The notes under the pieces are model-generated. The model was not told the origin of the DNA. It saw only the letters and a program-made list of their open reading frames with translations, and did not search any database. A stretch of DNA of 5,300 nt from an uncultured Chloroflexota bacterium (GTDB lineage: Bacteria; Chloroflexota; Limnocylindria; Limnocylindrales; Limnocylindraceae), in NCBI GenBank assembly GCA_903938075.1, contig CAJABS010000200.1, forward strand, positions 1 to 5,300. Direction: 5' to 3'. Made by a program: the position numbers and the translations under genes. The first letter of the stretch is position 1, and each line of letters begins with the position of its first letter. Shown here piece after piece: positions 1-5,300 of the stretch.

Positions 1-2825
<2,825 letters not shown>

Positions 2826-2829
<4 letters not shown>

Positions 2830-3296
2830 GGCGGGCCACCCTTGGGTTGATTGCACTCGGAGTTATCGCTGTAGACCGCGGTTCAAAGATGGTGGTCGAT
2901 GGCATGGATCTTGCAACCCCGTATCAGCTGATCGGTTCGTACCTGCAGATCATTCGTGGCGAGAACCGTGGCGGCCTCTTCGGCATGGTGCAGGGGAGTG
3001 CTCCGCTTCTTGCCCTTCTCAGCGTTGGAGTCATTCTTGCGTTAGTCATCTATCACGAGCGGGAACGACTCCCTCGGGTGTCGCCCCTCACGGTTGGCGT
3101 TGGCCTGCTTATCGGCGGTGCGATCGGCAACCTGATCGACCGTGTGGCGTTCGGCTACGTGCTTGACTTCATTGATGTCGGGGTAGGGAGCCTGCGCTTT
3201 TGGACGTTCAACATCGCCGACGCCGGGATCAGTCTCGGCATCGTGATCTTGCTCGTGGATACCTTGTGGCGCTCTCGTAGTACGGTGCGCACATGA
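2826..3296 (+). CDS. lspA: lipoprotein signal peptidase (signal peptidase II)
   Basis: Inner-membrane aspartic protease of family A8 that cleaves the signal peptide from diacylglyceryl-modified prolipoproteins after Lgt has acted. The 156 residues match the usual 150-170. Four hydrophobic segments are visible at about residues 4-20, 58-76, 88-104 and 128-148. Conserved blocks: DRGSK (17-21); ENRGGLFG (46-53), matching the family's N-x-G-A-A-F block with two substitutions; GNLIDR (101-106), containing catalytic Asp105; YVLDFIDV (111-118); and FNIAD (128-132), containing catalytic Asp132. Both catalytic aspartates and the asparagines before them (102, 129) are present, so the enzyme should be active. 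The ATG overlaps the ileS stop as ATGA. No clear Shine-Dalgarno sequence precedes it, so translation is probably coupled to ileS. ileS-lspA adjacency is common in bacteria. The rluD-like gene follows with another 4-base overlap. Confidence 0.96.
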
Positions 3297-4237
3297 GCGA
3301 AGCGCGTGAACTAGATCTGCCGATCCCGCCAGAGGCGGCGCGACAGCGTGCTGACCGGTTTGTCGCGGATCGCAGCGGTCTCTCGCGCTCATTTGTTCAG
3401 CGACTCATCTCTGAGGGTCATCTGACTATGGGCGGCCTCATCGTGCGTGCGAGCGCAACACTCATTCCAGGGCAGACGCTCCACCTCGTGATTCCGCCGG
3501 TGAGCGAGACGACGCTCCTCGCTGAGGATATTCCTCTCACCGTGGTCTACGAAGACGAGGACATCGTTGTGGTGAACAAGCCTGCTGGACTCGTCGTGCA
3601 TCCTGCACCCGGCCACGCAACGGGAACGCTCGTGAACGCGTTGCTGCATCACGTCGAAGAGTTGCCAGGGATCGCTGGCGTTGCGCGCCCTGGGCTGGTC
3701 CATCGTCTCGATAAAGACACCAGTGGGCTCCTCATTGTTGCCAAGGGTGACGTCGCACAGTTGAGCCTGATGGCGCAGCTGAAGGCACGGCGCATCAAGA
3801 AGACCTACCTCGCCTTGGTGCAAGGTTCGGTCGCAGCCGAACTGGGTCGTATTGAGGCACCGATCGGTCGTGATCCGAATGAGCGGAAGCGGATGGCGGT
3901 GGTTGCAGGCGGCCGCGAGGCGACGACGGGATATCGCGTGCGCGAGCGGTTCCCGGGCTGGACGCTGCTCGAGGTGGACCTGATCACCGGTCGCACCCAT
4001 CAGATTCGTGTGCACCTGACGGAGATTGGGCATCCGATCGCCGGAGACCCTACCTATGGAAATGGGACCAGTCGACGCGGTCCCGATGCAACGACGCGCC
4101 TCTTCCTACACGCGTGGAAGATCGTCTTTGCCCACCCACGAGATGGGCGCTTGATGCGGCTCGAGGCTGAGCTGCCTGCTGATCTGCAGGCGCCCCTTGA
4201 TGCGCTACGGTTGCACTCCAGCAGAGGGGAGGGGTGA
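3293..4237 (+). CDS. rluD: RluA/RluD-family 23S rRNA pseudouridine synthase
   Basis: Isomerises uridine to pseudouridine in RNA. The RluD branch modifies helix 69 of 23S rRNA during large-subunit assembly. The 314 residues are close to E. coli RluD (326). An N-terminal S4 RNA-binding domain spans about residues 18-64 (RADRFVADRSGLSRSFVQRLI). The catalytic domain follows: VNKPAGLVVHPAPGH (94-108); HRLDKDTSGLLIVAK (137-151), with catalytic Asp140; KKTYLALV (about 169-176); and GRTHQIRVHL near 233-242, followed by GHPIAGDPTYGN. All family motifs are intact. The ATG overlaps the lspA stop as ATGA, with no evident Shine-Dalgarno. lspA followed by this family is a recurrent arrangement (for example ylyB after lspA in Bacillus). 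The S4 domain and adjacency favour RluD over RluA, but the exact target uridines cannot be read from sequence, so the symbol is a best guess within the family. Confidence 0.93.
   Translation: MSEARELDLPIPPEAARQRADRFVADRSGLSRSFVQRLISEGHLTMGGLIVRASATLIPGQTLHLVIPPVSETTLLAEDIPLTVVYEDEDIVVVNKPAGLVVHPAPGHATGTLVNALLHHVEELPGIAGVARPGLVHRLDKDTSGLLIVAKGDVAQLSLMAQLKARRIKKTYLALVQGSVAAELGRIEAPIGRDPNERKRMAVVAGGREATTGYRVRERFPGWTLLEVDLITGRTHQIRVHLTEIGHPIAGDPTYGNGTSRRGPDATTRLFLHAWKIVFAHPRDGRLMRLEAELPADLQAPLDALRLHSSRGEG
4224..4232 (+). promoter_or_regulatory. purine-rich Shine-Dalgarno sequence for gmk
   Basis: The last codons of the rluD-like gene contain GAGG at 4224-4227 and GGAGG at 4228-4232, both complementary to the 16S rRNA 3' end. 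GGAGG lies 4 bases before the ATG at 4237 but only 1 base before the GTG at 4234. GAGG lies 9 bases before the ATG and 6 before the GTG. This is the only strong ribosome binding site seen at any of the four junctions. It suggests that gmk can be initiated independently as well as by coupling. Confidence 0.6.
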
Positions 4238-4860
4238 TGGAGCCACAGCGACGCGTCGGGGCACCAGGCGCCCAGGTGATCGTGATCTCAGGTCCCAGCG
4301 GCGTGGGCAAAGACACCATCATCAATGAGCTGCGCCGCCGCCCAGTGGGCCAGACCTTCCACTACGTTGTTACCTGCACTACGCGACCGCCACGCACGGG
4401 TGAGATGGACGGCGTGCACTACCACTTCCAGAGTCGTGAATCGTTTGATGCGCTGAATGCTGCGGGCGAGCTCCTTGAGGCGGCCACAGTGCACGACCGC
4501 TCCTACGGCACCCCACGCGAAGAGGTGCGCGGCGCACTCGCTCGTGGGCAAGATGCGCTGTGCAAGATCGATGTGCAGGGGGCACGAAGCCTACGCAAGG
4601 TCATCCCTGAAGCACTCCTGATCTTTGTGGCACCCCCGTCTCCTGAAGCACTTGCCGAGCGTCTTGCCGGTCGAGGCACGGAGACCGCGGATGAGTTGGT
4701 GACGCGTGCACGGAATGCGATTACGGAGATGGAACGCGCGCAGGAGTATGACTACCTGGTGTTGAACGAGACTGGCTATCCCGAGGAGGCCGCGGCTCAG
4801 GTCGAGAAGATTGTCCTCGCCGAGCGTGCGAAGCACCCGGAGCGCCGGATTTCGGTGTGA
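4237..4860 (+). CDS. gmk: guanylate kinase
   Basis: Cytoplasmic NMP kinase that phosphorylates GMP (and dGMP) with ATP to give GDP, on the route to GTP, dGTP and (p)ppGpp. The 207 residues equal the E. coli length. Numbering from the ATG at 4237: P-loop GPSGVGKDT (19-27); GMP-binding block TTRPPRTGEMDGVHYHF (48-64), with Arg50, Arg53, Glu56 and Tyr62 matching the yeast GMP contacts; Glu81; SYGTP (89-93); IDVQGA (111-116), with Asp112; then the lid and C-terminus with IFVAPPSPEALAERLAGRG and DYLVLNE. The residue after the P-loop lysine is Asp, where Gly or Ser is commoner; the following Thr is kept. A GTG at 4234 would add one residue and give a 4-base overlap (GTGA) with the upstream stop. 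I prefer the ATG (TGATG overlap) for its spacing to GGAGG. The stop overlaps the priA GTG by 4 bases. Confidence 0.95.
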   Translation: MEPQRRVGAPGAQVIVISGPSGVGKDTIINELRRRPVGQTFHYVVTCTTRPPRTGEMDGVHYHFQSRESFDALNAAGELLEAATVHDRSYGTPREEVRGALARGQDALCKIDVQGARSLRKVIPEALLIFVAPPSPEALAERLAGRGTETADELVTRARNAITEMERAQEYDYLVLNETGYPEEAAAQVEKIVLAERAKHPERRISV

Positions 4861-5300
4861 CGGGGGGCGCTGAGCCTCACGCGCTGACGTCGACCACGGT
4901 CCTGCGCGTCGCCGTTGATGTGCCAGGGGCGCCTGGCGAGCGGCTCTACGACTATCTAGCCCTTGACGGAGTCCACGCGACGGTCGGCGATGGCGTGATC
5001 GTGCCGTTTGGTGGTCGGCGTGCGATTGGCATTGTCGTCGCACTCAATCCGAACGATCTTCCTCCCGCAGGAATCAAACTCAAGCCGATTGAGGGCCGAC
5101 TTGGCACTGCACCGCTGGTGACTCCACTCCTCATGTCGTTGGCAGAGACCATTGCGACGCGTTGGGCTGCACCAATCGCCACCACCGTGCGATCGCTCCT
5201 CCCTGCAGGCATGTTGGATGCAGTCGTTCTGGAGGCACGCAGGGTGGGGGAGGCGAGCGAAGCCTCTGCGCGCATCGGCCTTGGCGCAGAGTGGGTTGCC
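4857..5300 (+). CDS. priA: primosomal protein N' (PriA helicase), N-terminal part, cut by the window end
   Basis: PriA is a superfamily 2 helicase that recognises stalled or collapsed forks and reloads the replicative helicase. Only 148 residues of an expected 650-800 are visible, and the frame is open to the last base. Residues 15-60 or so match the N-terminal 3'-DNA-binding domain: VLRVAVDVPGAPGERLYDYL, then GDGVIVPFGGRRAIGIVVAL (about 47-66). Residues of about 88-125 match the next conserved stretch (LAETIATRWAAPIATTVRSLLPAG), equivalent to the usual YY-x-x-P-L-G...LP block. The helicase motifs and zinc-binding cysteines lie beyond the window. The chosen GTG at 4857 overlaps the gmk stop as GTGA, and no ATG occurs upstream of the conserved region. 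A GGAG at 4839-4842 is about 14 bases away, too far to be convincing, so coupling to gmk is likely. Residues 2-14 form a short, poorly conserved leader. Confidence 0.88.
   Translation, partial: MTGGAEPHALTSTTVLRVAVDVPGAPGERLYDYLALDGVHATVGDGVIVPFGGRRAIGIVVALNPNDLPPAGIKLKPIEGRLGTAPLVTPLLMSLAETIATRWAAPIATTVRSLLPAGMLDAVVLEARRVGEASEASARIGLGAEWVA

Noticed and set aside
3389..4033. Minus-strand open frame of 214 codons opposite the rluD-like gene
   Set aside because: It mirrors the conserved pseudouridine synthase reading frame, has no recognisable domain and no convincing ribosome binding site. Treated as a shadow.
4064..4084. Perfect inverted repeat GGGACC / GGTCCC with a 9-base loop
   Set aside because: It lies inside the rluD-like coding sequence just after GDPTYGN, has a short stem and no following T-run, so it does not look like a terminator. 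Likely chance.

Overview
The window holds five plus-strand genes packed end to end: the 3' part of ileS (isoleucyl-tRNA synthetase), complete lspA (lipoprotein signal peptidase), a complete RluA/RluD-family 23S rRNA pseudouridine synthase, complete gmk (guanylate kinase), and the 5' part of priA (primosomal helicase N'). The window edges cut ileS and priA. There is no intergenic DNA: every junction is a stop/start overlap of 1 to 4 bases. I see no RNA gene, mobile element, CRISPR array, origin, promoter or terminator. Any promoter must lie upstream of the window, within ileS, or be too weak to recognise by eye.

The DNA is GC-rich (roughly 60 percent by eye), bacterial and uniform in codon use, with no sign of recent transfer. 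The IleRS belongs to the long type with a C-terminal DUF5915-like region. Its KMSKS loop reads QMHKS followed by WGN, and the guanylate kinase P-loop ends GVGKD. From memory, both features fit Chloroflexota or related deep-branching lineages. The zero-gap packing would suit a streamlined genome, for example a freshwater Limnocylindria-like Chloroflexota. This placement is a low-confidence inference.

Layout: 1-2829 ileS (no N-terminal HIGH region visible); 2826-3296 lspA; 3293-4237 rluD-like; 4237-4860 gmk (possible GTG start at 4234); 4857-5300 priA N-terminus, from a GTG overlapping the gmk stop. All five are housekeeping genes serving tRNA charging, lipoprotein maturation, ribosome modification, nucleotide supply and replication restart. 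They do not form one pathway. The arrangement looks like two widespread neighbourhoods (ileS-lspA-rluD and gmk-...-priA) joined in one co-transcribed, probably translationally coupled block, with the rpoZ and coaBC genes often found between gmk and priA absent.

I found no convincing novel system here. The items worth a second look are the IleRS KMSKS variant, the gene order and overlaps, and the choice of start codon for gmk and priA.
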